Source: Verpa conica (lineage: Eukaryota; Ascomycota; Pezizomycetes; Pezizales; Morchellaceae). From it: a stretch of 64,000 nucleotides of DNA. The position numbers and the translations under genes are program-made. The notes beneath the pieces were generated by a model. It ran no database searches. It worked only from the letters and a program-made list of their open reading frames with translations, and was not told the origin of the DNA. Positions 37,289-49,658 of the stretch are shown one piece after another; position 1 is the first letter of the stretch, and the number at the start of each line of letters is the position of its first letter. The stretch covers positions 1,488,001 through 1,552,000 of the forward strand of contig JAUFSD010000007.1 in assembly GCA_033030425.1 (NCBI GenBank). Reading direction: 5' to 3'.

Positions 37289-40200
37289 ATGGAGCAGCAC
37301 GCTTTGGACGATGGCGTAGCAGGTGCGGAGAGTAGTAGGGGGGGTAATGGGCTCTCACCGGTAGTGATAATTAGGAGTAAGATGAGTGCAAGTGAAGCGA
37401 TGAGGCGGCAGATCTACAGAGCTAGTGGAGTAGGGGATGTCCACCCACAGGGCTTCGTAGACAAGATCAAAAGTCTACTTTTTTCTCGCCCAACAAACAG
37501 AGTTAACCCTCAAAATGAAGCCGGTATAGTATTAACTATCACGCACCTCACAGATACTTAGTAAGCTAACAACTACCACAAGAGTATACATCCAGCAGCC
37601 GGCTCACACCTTTACCACTGATGAGGTCTGTAACAGGCTGTCCGTACCAGCCCGGTATGAAGTCCTTACTACATATGGGCGTGGCTACTTCCCCACAGGA
37701 AGACAAATCCGTTTCAATACGATCGGCGGATTTTATGGCTGATCAGCCAGGCTCAGAATCCTCACCACAGATTAATGTGGTTCCTTCGCCACCCGAAGGC
37801 GGGTTAGTGCCACTACCATTGGTAGAGTCTACAAAAAACTACTCGCACCAGCCTGGTATAGGATTTTTGTCTACAGACTTTATTGCCCATGACTTTGCAT
37901 TTGGACCACCTCTTCCTTCTCTAAAAGATGCCATAGGGAGAGGCATTAATGAGGGAAGGAGCGAACACACTACTCGCACACAATCTCCACCCTCAGAACC
38001 AGATAGTCCTACCGTGGAGCCACAAATCGTATCTACGGCACTGCAGGCCGAGATTAGTGCTGAATCCAAGCGGCGGGAGCAGGAGGCTCTAATTCGGAAA
38101 TTTGAAGAATATAAACTGGAAACAACGTTTCGCGATGGTTATATTGTGCATACGATATATAACTGGGATCTCTCGACCAGAGTATGGGAAAAGTCGACAT
38201 GGAGGAAAGAGAGGGTGATTGGCAGTGGGGCTTTTGGGAAAGTTTGGCTTCAAAAGGAGCAATGGGGGCAACTAAGGGCTGTCAAGGTACTGTCTCGAAA
38301 CCCCTTGCCAACTGCGGGTCCCTCTCAGGAGCTACTAGCCTTGGTCAAACTGAGAGATGTAAGTCCTAAGACTCCCTACTAGTGCTTACCCTGTGGGATA
38401 AAATACTAATAATGGATGTCTAGTATGATCACCTATTCGTTAAGTTTCTTGGCTGGTACGAAAACGGGGAAAAAATATTTCTTGCGATGGAGTACATAGA
38501 GTATGGGGACTTGGGTGGATACATGCTCACACAAGAAGCACAAGAAGTGAAATCTTGTGTCCAAGAGATAACTAGGCAGATATTGCAGGGACTTGAGGTC
38601 CTCCACGAGAAAGAGATCTCTCACCGGGATTTAAAGCCGCAGGTTAGGACTCCGCCAATTCTATTTTTGACGTTTTAGCTGTGAGAAGAGAGATGGAGAT
38701 TATCCTTACAGTTCTTTTTCTTGACCTCAAATTCCATGATAATTTGTATATAATGAGTTTGCGATTTTCCGGTCTGAGACTAACACAAATGTCAGAATAT
38801 ACTTGTCGCTTCTCTCGACCCAATTTGGGTCAAAATCACCGACTTTGGTATATCGAAGCGGGCAAAAAAAACATTTTTACGAACGATGATGTGTGGAACA
38901 GACGGCTATATTGCCCCTGAGCTACTTGGACTCCTACGCCGGGATTCCAGGCAAGAATTTCTCGGCCCTGCGTTGGATATATGGTCATTGGGCTCTCTGG
39001 TGCACAAGCTTTTGACCTCCCAAACGCCTTTTGCTGACCCTTACGATGAATCGGATTCGGAGTCAGGTGTGATAGGGCCCCCATTACAATGTGGAACTGA
39101 TAAGGTTATGCTTCGGGATTATTGTGATGGCGTTATCGAATTTCCGACGGAGGCCTTGCGAGAGTCATGCGTGAGTGAGAGAGGGATAGCTTTTGTTAAA
39201 AGCCTTTTGACCTCAGTTCCGAAAGAGCGACCAACCGCGGCCATCGCCCTGCAGAACCCGTGGCTAAAGGGAAACATTTATAAAGGTCGTTGGTTTGAGG
39301 ACCTAAGGAGCGAATTTTCGAGCTTAGGGGTGAATCTAGACCTCAATGATATTTTGGTGAGGCAGGCCCGGAAGATAGATATCCTACCGCTTTTGCGAAT
39401 CCCGAAGGAGAGTGTTCCATCTCTGCTCCTAGAGGCCGCAGCGAGGGAGCATAACTTTGCTATTTCGGAGCTCTTAGAATCCTCGAATCGCGAATCAATA
39501 GACCCCTTAACTAGTGGAAAGTTATTTGAGCTAGCAGCTAAAACTGGAAACCTCAACACCATAAAGATACTCTTGCATAACAAGATCAATATTGGTGCTC
39601 GCATCGATGGTCAGACAGTGTTGGAATGGGCGGCCAGTATAGGCCATCTCGATACGGTTACTCTGTTAGAGAGCTCCAACGGTACAACTTACACCAAAAG
39701 AATGAAGGCCCTTTTATTGGCGATCAAATCGAGACATATGAATGTAGTGAGGATACTCCTGCGCAACCAGGCCGAAATAAATACCTACGGGAGTGATAGC
39801 CAAACAATCCTGCAAACTGCTGCTGGTGATGGGGATATCGACACTGTGAGGTTTTTATTAGATAGCGGGGCTGATGTTAACTCCAAGGCAAAGGGCAATG
39901 GTCGAACAGCCTTACAAGCAGCGGCCGGAGGCGGGCATATCGACATCGTCAAGCTTCTGTTGGACAATGAGGCCGAGGTGAATGCTGCTGCTGGGTATGG
40001 TGGTCGAACAGCCTTACAAGCAGCGGCCGGGGGCGGGCATATCGACATCGTCAAGCTTCTGTTGGACAATGAGGCCGAGGTGAATGCTGCTGCTGCTGCT
40101 GGGTCTGGTGGTCGAACAGCCTTACAAGCAGCGGCTGAGGGCGCGCATATCGACATCGTCAAGCTTCTGTTGGACAATAAGGCCGAGGTGAATTCTGATA

Positions 40201-42014
40201 ACGGTCGGACAGCCTTAAAAGCAGCGGCTGGGGGAGGGCATATCGACATCGTCAAGCTTCTGTTGGACAATAAGGCCGAGGTGAATGCTGCTGGTTATGA
40301 TGGTCGAACAGCCTTACAAGCAGCGGCCGAGGGCGGGCATATCGAAATCGTCAAGCTTCTGTTGGACAATGAGGCCGAGGTGAATGCTGCTGCTGCTAGT
40401 GATTTTTGTGGTCAAACAGCCTTACAAGCAGCGGCCGGGGGCGGACATTTCGACATCGTCAAGATTCTGTTGGACAATAAAGCCGAGGTGAATGCTACTA
40501 CTAGAGGTTTTGATGGTCCAACAGCCTTACAAGCAGCGGCCGAGGGCGGGCATTTCGACATCGTCAAGATTCTGTTGGACAATAAAGCCGAGGTGAATGC
40601 TGCTGCTGCTGATATTAACGGTCGAACAGCCTTACAAGCAGCGGCCGGGGGCGGGCATATCGACATCGTCAAGATTCTGTTGGACAATAAAGCCGACGTG
40701 AATGCTGCTGCTGCTAGAGGTATAGCTGGTCGAACAGCCTTACAAGCAGCGGCAGGGGGCGGGCATTTCGACATCGTCAAGCTTCTGTTGGACAATAAGG
40801 CCGAGGTAAATGCTGATAACGGTCGAACAGCCTTACAAGAAGCAGCCGAGGGCGGGCATTTCGACATCGTCAAGATTCTGTTGGACAATAAGGCCAAGGT
40901 GAATTCTGATAACGGTCGAATAGCCTTAAAAGCAGCGGCCGGGGGCGGGCATATCGACATCGTCAAGCTTCTGTTGGACAATAAAGTCGAGGTGAATGGT
41001 GCTGCTGCTAGTGATTTTGATGGTCGAACAGCCTTACAAGCAGCGGCCGGGGGTGGGCATTTCGACATCGTCAAGCTTCTGTTGGACAATAAGGCCGAGG
41101 TGAATGCTGCTGCTGCTGGGTATGGTGGTCGAACAGCCTTACAAGCAGCGGCCTGGGGCGGGCATATCGACATCGTCAAGCTTCTGTTGGACAATAAGGC
41201 CGAGGTGAATGTTGCTGGGTCTGGTGGTCGAACAGCCTTACAAGCAGCGGCCGAGGGCGGGCATATCGACATCGTCAAGCTTCTGTTGGACAATGAGGCC
41301 GAGGTGAATGCTGCTGCTGCTGGGTATGGTGATCGAACAGCCTTACAAGCAGCGGCCGGGGGCGGGCATATCGACATCGTCAAGCTTCTGTTGGACAATA
41401 AGGCCGAGGTGAATGTTGCTGGGTCTGGTGGTCGAACAGCCTTACAAGCAGCGGCCTGGGGCGGGCATATCGACATCGTCAAGCTTCTGTTGGACAATAA
41501 GGCCGAGGTGAATGTTGCTGGGTCTGGTGGTCGAACAGCCTTACAAGCAGCGGCCGAGGGCGGGCATATCGACATCGTCAAGCTTCTGTTGGACAATAAG
41601 GCCGAGGTGAATGCTGCTGCTGGTTATGATGGTCGAACAGCCTTACAAGCAGCGGCCGAGGGCGGGCATATCGAAATCGTCAAGCTTCTGTTGGACAATG
41701 AGGCCGAGGTGAATGCTGCTGCTGCTGCTGGGTCTGGTGGTCGAACAGCCTTACAAGCAGCGGCCGGGGGCGGGCATATCGACATCGTCAAGCTTCTGTT
41801 GGACAATAAGGCCGAGGTGAATGTTGCTGGGTCTGGTGGTCGAACAGCCTTACAAGCAGCGGCTGAGGGCAGGCATATCGACATCGTCAAGCTTCTGTTA
41901 TACAATAGAGCTAATATCAACGCTTGTTCAAACAAAATTCTGGAACATGTGAAGCGAAGTGGCATTCCAGAGCTAATCAGAATTTTTTCGGGGGAAATCG
42001 TGTTAGATACTTAG
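37289..42014 (+). CDS. Protein kinase fused to a long ankyrin-repeat array
   Basis: Model: exons 37289-37523, 37583-38358, 38424-38642 and 38796-42014, giving 1482 aa. The first intron (37524-37582, acceptor AAG) is the least certain; introns two and three are well supported. A disordered N-terminus (about residues 1-270) is followed by a complete Ser/Thr kinase domain: GSGAFGKV, AVKVL, HRDLKPQN, TDFG, GYIAPE. A linker of about 100 residues leads to about four divergent ankyrin repeats, then 20 nearly identical ones of 31-36 residues built on GRTALQAAAGGGHIDIVKLL, and a short tail. All catalytic residues are present, so it should be active. By analogy with fungal repeat-bearing non-self-recognition proteins, the array would be the sensing part and the kinase the output, but that role is inference. 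Intron positions in the kinase domain match the stand-alone kinase at 12.9-14.6 kb. A purely structural or signalling scaffold is the alternative. Confidence 0.85.
39898..41930 (+). repeat. Array of 20 near-identical ankyrin-coding units
   Basis: Tandem units of about 93-111 bp encode the last 20 ankyrin repeats. Long blocks are identical at DNA level, for example GACATCGTCAAGCTTCTGTT. Variation is confined to a few sites. The codon after ALQAAA is Gly, Glu or Trp. GH is followed by Ile or Phe. K or E follows LLLDN. The inter-repeat loop ranges from SDN to AAAAAGSG, partly through GCT trinucleotide length changes. Such synonymous-level identity shows recent duplication or ongoing homogenisation. 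Confidence 0.95.
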
Positions 42015-43485
42015 GATGAGGTAAGCCTTGTGGATAGCCCCTGTAATACTCGATATAATTTGCTGACCCATAAGAAAGTAAAGACCTCCCCTGTTTAGTT
42101 CCTTTGTCGTATACCTTAGTCATTTGACGTGGTCCTGTATTTCAACTCTCCTAGACTGTAGTTATTCACTCCCCTTAGTCGAAACTTTAGGCACCTACAA
42201 TAGGCTTGACTTGAAAACCATGGAACCTTCACTAAATTTAGAGCATGATTTCTATTCTTCTTATTGTTACTTTTCCTAGTCTCCTTATGTTTCAGATTCA
42301 TTTCTCTATAACTATTCAATCTTGCGCTCATAGTTATCTAGATATTTTACTTTATAGTTTCTTCGTTGATGAATGATGGCGAGTAGGACTCACGAATCTT
42401 TGACAGGATCTCTCCCTCCAGACGAACTCTATTGCGCACCTCTTTTTTTCTTTCTAGGTAATGCTTTAGTTCAATTTAGTATAACTATCTATGCGCCTTA
42501 TCTTAAGATCATACAGATATATCTCCTTGGGAATAGCAGCTCAAGTCTCCTCAACGACAAAAATAGTAGAGCCCCCCAGGCATTTAGAATTTATACCTCC
42601 ATAGCCTCAGTCTTGACTTTGAAGTATTTAGGCATATGTCCTGTCTTCACAGAGTATCATTCACCTAATATTCTGATTACCGCTGCCACAATACAAAAAA
42701 CGGCCTGCGATATTTGCTATGTTTCTAGAAGTATAGGGATAATTCTAGAAAGCCACCCCATCCGTTAAGAGATTCCGTAATACAGCTAGTTTAATTCTAG
42801 ATGGCTTAGTTTTACATTAATATCGTACTAACTATACCCCCCCTTTTTTATTTTAGCACTATACTAAATTCTCTTCTGAACCCACTAGCTATGTAGCACT
42901 GTACTATACTAAGTGTTATGAGGCCAGATCTTGCAGGGTAAGCTGTAATATTATTAATTGCCATAGCGGGCCGAAACCCTCGAGGTATTGTCGGGTGTCA
43001 TATTAAACGAACACCACCCACCATAACTACACATTAGACTATAAATATACTCAGAAGAGGGGGAAAAAATACTCTAGAATACATACTTTTTGTATCACCC
43101 ATTCGCCTTAATGACTACTCGAAAACCCTTCGTTCGACAAAGTGAGCGTTTTCAGAGAATATTCTTAGAGTTATAATTGAATTCAATTGTAGTTGAAAGT
43201 TTGGAGAAGTCACTATATCACGGAAAATAGTTTGCCCCGTATTTTCTTTGATAAGAAGGGGTTAGGAGCTGGTATAACCCCAAAAAACTAGTCCGAGTGA
43301 GAAACCATGATGACTTCACAACACCCACTTATATTGCAAAAAAGACCTTCATATTCCTTAGGTTGGAGCAAAAAACGAAGCTAAACATCTTTTAGACTAT
43401 ATTTCCCTTACAGCCTTGAATTTCCCTTCATAAAATATGGAGACTTCACGCCCGCGCCCGTCATACCCATCTTTGTACCTGATTG
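42015..43485. other. Intergenic region, no convincing gene
   Basis: AT-rich spacer between the convergent kinase-ankyrin and epimerase genes. A plus-strand ORF at 42373-42768 has one or two hydrophobic stretches but no recognised domain, and is probably chance or a relic. Confidence 0.4.
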
Positions 43486-44734
43486 TCAAAGATGGACAAT
43501 CGCACCCGCTTCCCAAACACTCTGCGGCTCCAACTTATGCCATTTAGAGACTGCTCCAGCTTCGATGCAAACTATACGATATGACGTCAATATATATTCT
43601 GTATAGGTGGTGGGGGGTTAGAACTTACCCATTCTCTTGTACCCGTCGCTAGGGCCAAAGTCTGCTATGTTTGCACAACCTTCCCAAGGATTCCACACAA
43701 CCACGTCCTCGAGATTTGAGCGCTCGACACGGTATAGTTCATTCCCACCACTCTTGACGATTACGGGGCCGGGAACATTTACGTAGACGCGGTCAACCTC
43801 TGATGCGATAGAGAGTTCGGAGGCCTCCTCGGTTGATTCGGATTTTGTGACTTTGTCTTTATATGAGATACCCTTCAGGCCTTCGACAGTCACGGCGGTA
43901 ATGTCCTATCATAAGTCTCCAAGTTAGCCTTTCTAATAATAAAACCAATACGTGCAGCCTAATACATACCGGAACGATAAGGTAAGTATGGAACAGCAAG
44001 TTAAAGTCAAAAGTCTCTGATCCTTCATTCCTAACAAGTATCTTCGTCTCTAAGCTCGTTCTAGTAAGAGTAACTGAATAAATCAACCCGAAATCGAAGG
44101 GCCATTGTTTTCGCAGGTCTACGGTAAGGTTTTCGGGGCCAAGGCCGAAGTCAACCTGGATGGAGGTCTCATTTTCACTAGTTTTGCCGAGGAGTTCCCA
44201 TCTACAGATTCTGGCGAAACCGTGTTGTGCGAGACGTTCTGTTGGGCCTTCTGTTGTTTTTCCGAATACCTGAAATTTCAAGCTACGTTAGTTTTCTTGA
44301 CGGTGTACTAAGCAATGATCCTAAGGGCAAGGCATACCGGAAAGACCAGTGGGATTCCTCCTCGGACTGCTTTCGTCCCATCTATTTACCAATTAGTACT
44401 ATTAGCAATCTGGTAATTCTTGTACTCGTATTCCCGGTCAAGTAAGGGTAGTGGCATGCTTACCGAGCTGTGCCTTCTCACTCAGGAACAATTTCTCCTC
44501 TCCACCAACGATCCAGGAAACGACCGTGGCACCGTAAAGCAATACATCGGCAGATTCCCCAGAAGGTAGAGAAAGCTAGGTCACTAGAGTTTAGCTTCCG
44601 AGTCTATTTTTCAAATAACCTCTGTGTCATAGTATATGTACCTTAACTCTACCATTCTCCACACTCATTTCACCTTGTGCAGATGCGCCTCCAGGGCTCA
44701 CAGGAATCGGAGCAGGCTTCTTGCGCTCAACCAT
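43486..44734 (-). CDS. Glucose-6-phosphate 1-epimerase (aldose-1-epimerase fold)
   Basis: Interconverts alpha and beta anomers of glucose 6-phosphate in the cytosol, as for yeast YMR099C (297 aa). Model: exons 44734-44642, 44575-44464, 44381-44338, 44269-43970, 43905-43629 and 43571-43486, giving 303 aa. All five introns (57-82 nt) keep frame. Family signatures run the whole length: LYGATVVSWIVGGEEKLFLS, KAVRGGIPLVFPVFG, LAQHGFAR (active-site His region), FNLLFHTYL, GISYKDKV, VVVWNPWEGCANIADFG, and CIEAGAV near the C-terminus. The start at 44734 gives a short polar N-terminus before the fold. No regulatory or positional link to neighbours is visible. Confidence 0.9.
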
Positions 44735-46060
44735 TGCTGAGATTGTTATTTATTTTTCCTGTTGAAGTAGAGAGTATAGTGCAGAAATGTGCGACGTAAT
44801 TGATGAGATGCGAGATGGATGAGGGGTCAGCTACATATATTTGGGTGCCAATGGGAGTACCCCGCCATCCATCTACATTCAAGGTTGAGAGCTCTGGGCC
44901 GAAAGCGGACATAGGCTTGGCAGATCCGTGCTGCAACCACGTCTTATCTCTGTTTCGCTACTGGGGTCTTGATACTCTGAATACTACAACGGTAAAAGAC
45001 TATAATGCCATAGTAACCGAGCACAACATATTCCAACAGAGTATAGTACACATAAGAAATATATCGTAATGCCAAACTTCTATTCCCTAAAGGGTGGTAA
45101 GGAGCTGGGTATAACCGCTCTGATCTGTGCTTTCCCTCTGACTCTTGCTCTTGCTTTTGGGGAGTGTTTTTTGTATTGTCTCATGCGGGACTGCATGCGC
45201 AGCCCTGGAGTACTTATCAGCACACTAGGCTTACATTGCAGCCTTGATAGCTAATCCACCCCCCAAAACCATAAGAGATAGGAGTAAAATACAAGGGGGG
45301 GCTTAACACTCATGACCCAATTACCTACAATTTCTTACTTCATAATAAATACATTTTTTTGTGTTAAGACGCATTCTGTTGCTATGGGTTGCTGCGGCAT
45401 TCTATAGATATATACAGAGATTTTCCGTAGCATTACCGACACTATAAATACCCCAGGGGCTCACCGAATTGAATATTTAGGGTAGAGTATGTTTCTTTGC
45501 GAACCGGCAACTGAGCCCTAACCAGCAATCGTTAATTGAGCCTTAACAATTAAAGGAACTCGAAACGGGCTAAGAGTCTATCGAGTGACAAGCGATGAAT
45601 ACAGCTAGTACCAGGAGCCCCTTACTCTGTGAAGATAATATACGTGTGGCAGAATATCATCCGATCCCTATAGCCACGTAACGGATTCCTTATCCAGCAA
45701 TCGAGTCACAAGGGTAATGCCACGGGTAGCATGGTATTATTTTCAGCCGCAAGCAAATAAATAACTATGGACTGCCGGAAAAGCACGAGATTCTTAGTTC
45801 TGACTTGGATTTTTGATTGAAGGGGTATTCTCATTCTGTATATTCAGAATTATAGAGGATAGTTCAAGTATCATGTCGTTCTATTTCAATATTGGGTCAT
45901 TTAAGGGACAACCTAACTATCTTATGAGATCAAAGAAGGGGCTTAGCTGGTATGTACCTTCTTACTTACTCCCTGGGTCTATTTCTAGAATCTGGCTGTC
46001 TGAATTATCAATAGGAATAACTTACCACCTTCGCTAGTCTCGCTTGTGAGCATATCAAGG
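44735..46060. other. Intergenic region, no gene seen
   Basis: Divergent spacer upstream of the epimerase and of the small unknown gene at 46.06 kb. Mostly AT-rich with chance ORFs. No recognised repeat or RNA gene. Confidence 0.45.
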
Positions 46061-46622
46061 ATGGCGGATGCGATTGTAAATTTTGTACTTGGCCCCAATG
46101 GCCATTACTGGTTTCAATATGGAGACGAAACCAGTGAAACTGTTACAAGTAAGTCCCTGGCAGTTTTTTACTAGGTGGAAATACGCGATATTCACATACT
46201 AGTTAAGCTTATACATCAATACGGCAGGGACGTCGGAAGGTCTTTTGCGATACCTATACTGTGACATCAATAGGTTGTCAACAGTGAGCCGCATAGAGTT
46301 CGGCCAGGCGAGTACATATTGGGGAATAAATACCTGGACGGATGGTCAAGTTTACCAAAGTATATTGTATAATAACCTTCCGGAGGGAATGGTAAACCAG
46401 ATTAGTGAATTAGACGCCCAAGGAGAACTAAACAGTTACTCCGACATTGGATTTCTCGTCATGGGTATTGGCGACAGATGGATACTGGAAAGTAAAGGGT
46501 GGATCTGGTCAGATGACATAGACCCTGAGCTTTTTGAAACACTTCAAGCAGTACCAGAAGGGGTTTCTGTTTCGGTTAGTTTGAGTTATCCCAGGGCTCG
46601 GCACGGCTTAGTTAAAAATTAA
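46061..46622 (+). CDS. Small protein of unknown function
   Basis: Model: exons 46061-46148 and 46228-46622 (79-nt intron with GTAAGT...GGCAG), giving 160 aa. The N-terminus reads NFVLGPNGHYWFQYGDETS and the second exon contains LVMGIGDRWILESKGWIW, two similar patterns of a small hydrophobic core plus Gly-x-x-x-W. This suggests a compact beta-rich domain with internal duplication. A donor-like GTTAGT at about 46576 and an acceptor near 46645 could splice on to further coding-like sequence (AEVTEYGAPEYAMKKKELQ, about 46734-46791), but the frame breaks. The 3' end may therefore be decayed or mis-modelled. I do not recognise the family. It sits about 4 kb downstream of the kinase-ankyrin gene on the same strand. 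Confidence 0.5.
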
Positions 46623-47425
46623 CAAATTTCCGTCTTTCACACAGAATGTACGACTCTCGCCAATGCAAGCAGATTTTTGGTAGGTCTTATACAGTGATAG
46701 TAGTACCCACTTTCGCATCCTGCTCACTGGGACGCCGAGGTGACCGAGTACGGGGCGCCAGAATATGCAATGAAGAAAAAAGAACTACAGCGGATGTGAG
46801 ACGAAGTATTGGTCTGGGGTTACGCAAGATGAAGCCGTACGCAGTACTCGTTATAGCCACTACGGCGGTGGGATGTTCTTTGATGTAGTACAATGAGATA
46901 TACATGTAATAATTATAGATAGCCGCTTCACAAACCGTCACTCGAGCGGTACGTATATACGCTTTGATAAATAAACTATTAAATACGATGTCCACGCTCA
47001 ACTGGTACGGCAAGAAGTGAAAAGGGATTCTATCTTGGGCAGTTGAATCCTACCGATAGTTTAGCTAGTATCGAAGGATTATTAATACCAGTGTTGTTCT
47101 ATCGTGACTTTTCTATTCTCCTGGCTGGTCCAAGATGTCCGACACGTTACTGGTAGGCGGGGGTATGACGAGATGCACAACTTGGCAATACACCAAGTAA
47201 AAACAAGAAATACCGAGTTTCCCGCCAATAAAATTACCGAGAATAAGAAAATTTATTTTACATGAATAGCGAAGATTCTCTCGAGATCGGGGAATAAACC
47301 GTACGCGACCCCGTCAACGCATGACCGGGGCGAGCCGCTGCATGCATATGTAGATTAGCCTGGATATTGCGGCTCTCTATGATAGGATCCCGTACGCTAG
47401 GTAGGTGGCACCGCCAGCTACGGTG
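46623..47425. other. Spacer with possible 3' continuation of the upstream gene
   Basis: The first 170 bp retain coding-like sequence related to the preceding gene, in broken frames. The rest is AT-rich, with a G/C-richer block just before the next start that is probably promoter. Confidence 0.35.
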
Positions 47426-48793
47426 ATGGCAACAACATATTCGACGCCACTTACACCCACCCTCAACCTCTCGACAGCTTCAAGATATAACCCCACAATG
47501 GAAGAAGACGACGACTATGGTAGCGATGGGTGGGGCGAGATCGACTACCATGACCTCATAGCTGCCGCCGACGAGGTCGAAAAGCAGACGACACCTTCCA
47601 AACCTCAGCTTCAGCAGCAGCAAGGGTTATTGGGCGATAGTGGTTTGCTATTCATGGACGATGATTTTGACGATTTTGACGACGATGATATGTTAAGCGC
47701 GGCTGTACCGAGTATTGCAATATCGACTCCAAGTCTTCAGAAGCGTGAAATTGAATGTGTGGACCTTACTAGCTCGACTGAAACACTTCGAGCGGATGAG
47801 CCGTCGGTAAAGAAGGAGGGGAAGGAAAATGTGCAACCGGAGGAGAATCCAAGTCCTAAACCAAAAGCAGAGGTTGTGATTACAAGGTTGGAGGTTGATT
47901 TGCGACGTAAGGAGGAAGATAAGCTAGCTCCGTAAGCTCTCTTTTTGAATACCAAGCTTCAGTTTGGAACTGATATCAAACCGGAAGCTCAAAAACTGAG
48001 GATGGGAGAAATGCTGTGAAACGAAAAACTTCAGATCACGATATTGATGGGTACGTTCTCCTTAATTCGAGCTAGTTTTTTTTAGTCTCGTGTACTAAAC
48101 AACAGTAGGGATCGTGCGCGGAGGAAAGTAGACTATTCTGGAACTATATTTCCACGGTTTACGAGGGCCTATGAAAAGGATCTTGCGGATGCAGTATCAG
48201 TTGCGGAGTTCTCCTTACGCCTAATGGAGATTCTCACTTCGGTCTTGAGAGAGTTTTTGGAGGCAAACGTATCATGTTACCCACGGCAGTATAGGCAAGA
48301 TACCGCTAGTGGTATCAACAGGATGGTCGGCCATCGGAAAGCGAATGCCACATTCCAAGGATGGGACTTTTTAGCCTTAGCAAACTGCATTATCTACTAC
48401 AGGTCTCTCTCATGATATAATTTCTCAGAATCTACTCATGCTAACCTTAATAGAAACTCCCTTCCAAAATTTGTTAAAAACCCGCATGACATTGTAGAGC
48501 GCCTCCGTGTCTTGAAAACAACAATGCGATGGACGGTCGCGCATACATCCTTGCAGGAAGAAGAGCGAAAGCACCCAATTGAGCTGAGCTTATGGGCAAT
48601 CAATACTTTGTTCCTGATCGAGAATTTGGAAGTCCCGATGGAATATGCGTCTAAAGTCATGTCCTTACACCAACGTATTTGGGTACGAATTTTCTTATAT
48701 CCTGCTTCGGTAGTTGGTATGTGTCTCTGATGGCTAAAGCAAATGTAGTCTTTTCCGGCCCTGCCGCCGCCATATGCATCACAACTGAGTTAA
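47426..48793 (+). CDS. Acidic/helical protein of unknown function
   Basis: Model: exons 47426-47931, 47988-48050, 48106-48402, 48454-48682 and 48749-48793, giving 379 aa with introns of 56, 55, 51 and 66 nt. If the last intron is not spliced, the frame ends at 48730 instead. The N-terminal half is disordered and acidic: DDDYGSDGWGEIDYHDLIAA, then MDDDFDDFDDDDML. It has a possible SUMO-interaction motif, IECVDLTS, and a Lys/Glu-rich stretch. The C-terminal half is predicted helical with conserved-looking aromatic and Gly positions (INRMVGHRKANATFQGWDFL, MRWTVAHTSLQEEE). The acidic patches plus VDLT resemble nuclear DNA-repair or chromatin factors, but I cannot name the family. Exon joins are frame-consistent, which supports it as a real gene. 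Confidence 0.6.
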
Positions 48794-49658
48794 TAGGTAT
48801 TTGCCTAATATATGAATATGCTTTATATCCCCGTATATGAGGTTGACACCACCGCTTAGTTCATTCTCCAACTGGAGCGCATATACTAAAAAGCAAGAAG
48901 ACTGTTCAGAGAAAGGGAGTTATATAGCATGCAACAAGTGCTGGATTAAATTTGATAGTAATACAGAGCTGGGAGCTCGGCATATCAAGGGTGGCAGCTG
49001 GATCTTTTGTTGGGAGATATTCACGCTAGGTGAAACTTTTGTTGTCCCAGTGGCCTGGGAAATATTGGACGGTTGGTTTTGTAATCTGGCCAGGAGTTTT
49101 TTACTCATTACTCTGTAATGTGTTGATTTTAGGACTTGTTCATAATGTAAAAGTTATGATATAGGTGGAGAATGCTACTCAGCATCATTTCTTTTGTTAT
49201 TCAAACTTAGCTGCATTCTTAAACTAGTTGGACTATGAGTAATAACTTATATCAATACATGCATCTACTTCTAGTAGAGTACCGGGATAAATCTGCTGGG
49301 ACTTCCAACAGAACTCCCAAATCACAAAAACCGGCTAAAGGTGTATATGATGGGGTTAGCACGAGAATATAAGTCGGAGAATGATGCTTGATCTAGAGTA
49401 TTTCAATTAATACTGGCTCGTTGTATTATCTTGAACCATAGGATATACAAATCCTCAACTCTAGCAATCTTTCTATCAGATGTCATTGATCGAGGGTTGG
49501 GGCGCCAAGGGCCGAGCTTACGGCGAGCGCCGTCACAGACGCGTCTAAACCCAATATGGCGGGTCCCGGAAGCCGGGGCCACATAAATATAAGCTCAACC
49601 ACAGTGACAACGTTGCCCCAGCACGCGACCACTTAGACAACCATAATACGAAAAGAAA
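48794..49658. other. Intergenic region, no gene seen
   Basis: AT-rich spacer. A short GC-rich block at 49.5-49.57 kb precedes the hydrolase start and is probably its promoter. An ORF at 48837-49118 lacks recognisable features. Confidence 0.45.

Noticed and set aside
39898..41930. Regularly spaced repeats resembling a CRISPR array
   Set aside because: Units are contiguous, in-frame and encode ankyrin repeats. There are no unique spacers and the genome is eukaryotic.
39785..41965. Long minus-strand ORFs across the ankyrin array
   Set aside because: They exist only because the repeated sense sequence happens to lack stops in one antisense frame, and each repeat reproduces the same antisense peptide. 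No domain or independent signal.
42373..42768. 131-codon ORF with hydrophobic segments
   Set aside because: No family resemblance, AT-rich surroundings, and no supporting splice or promoter signal.
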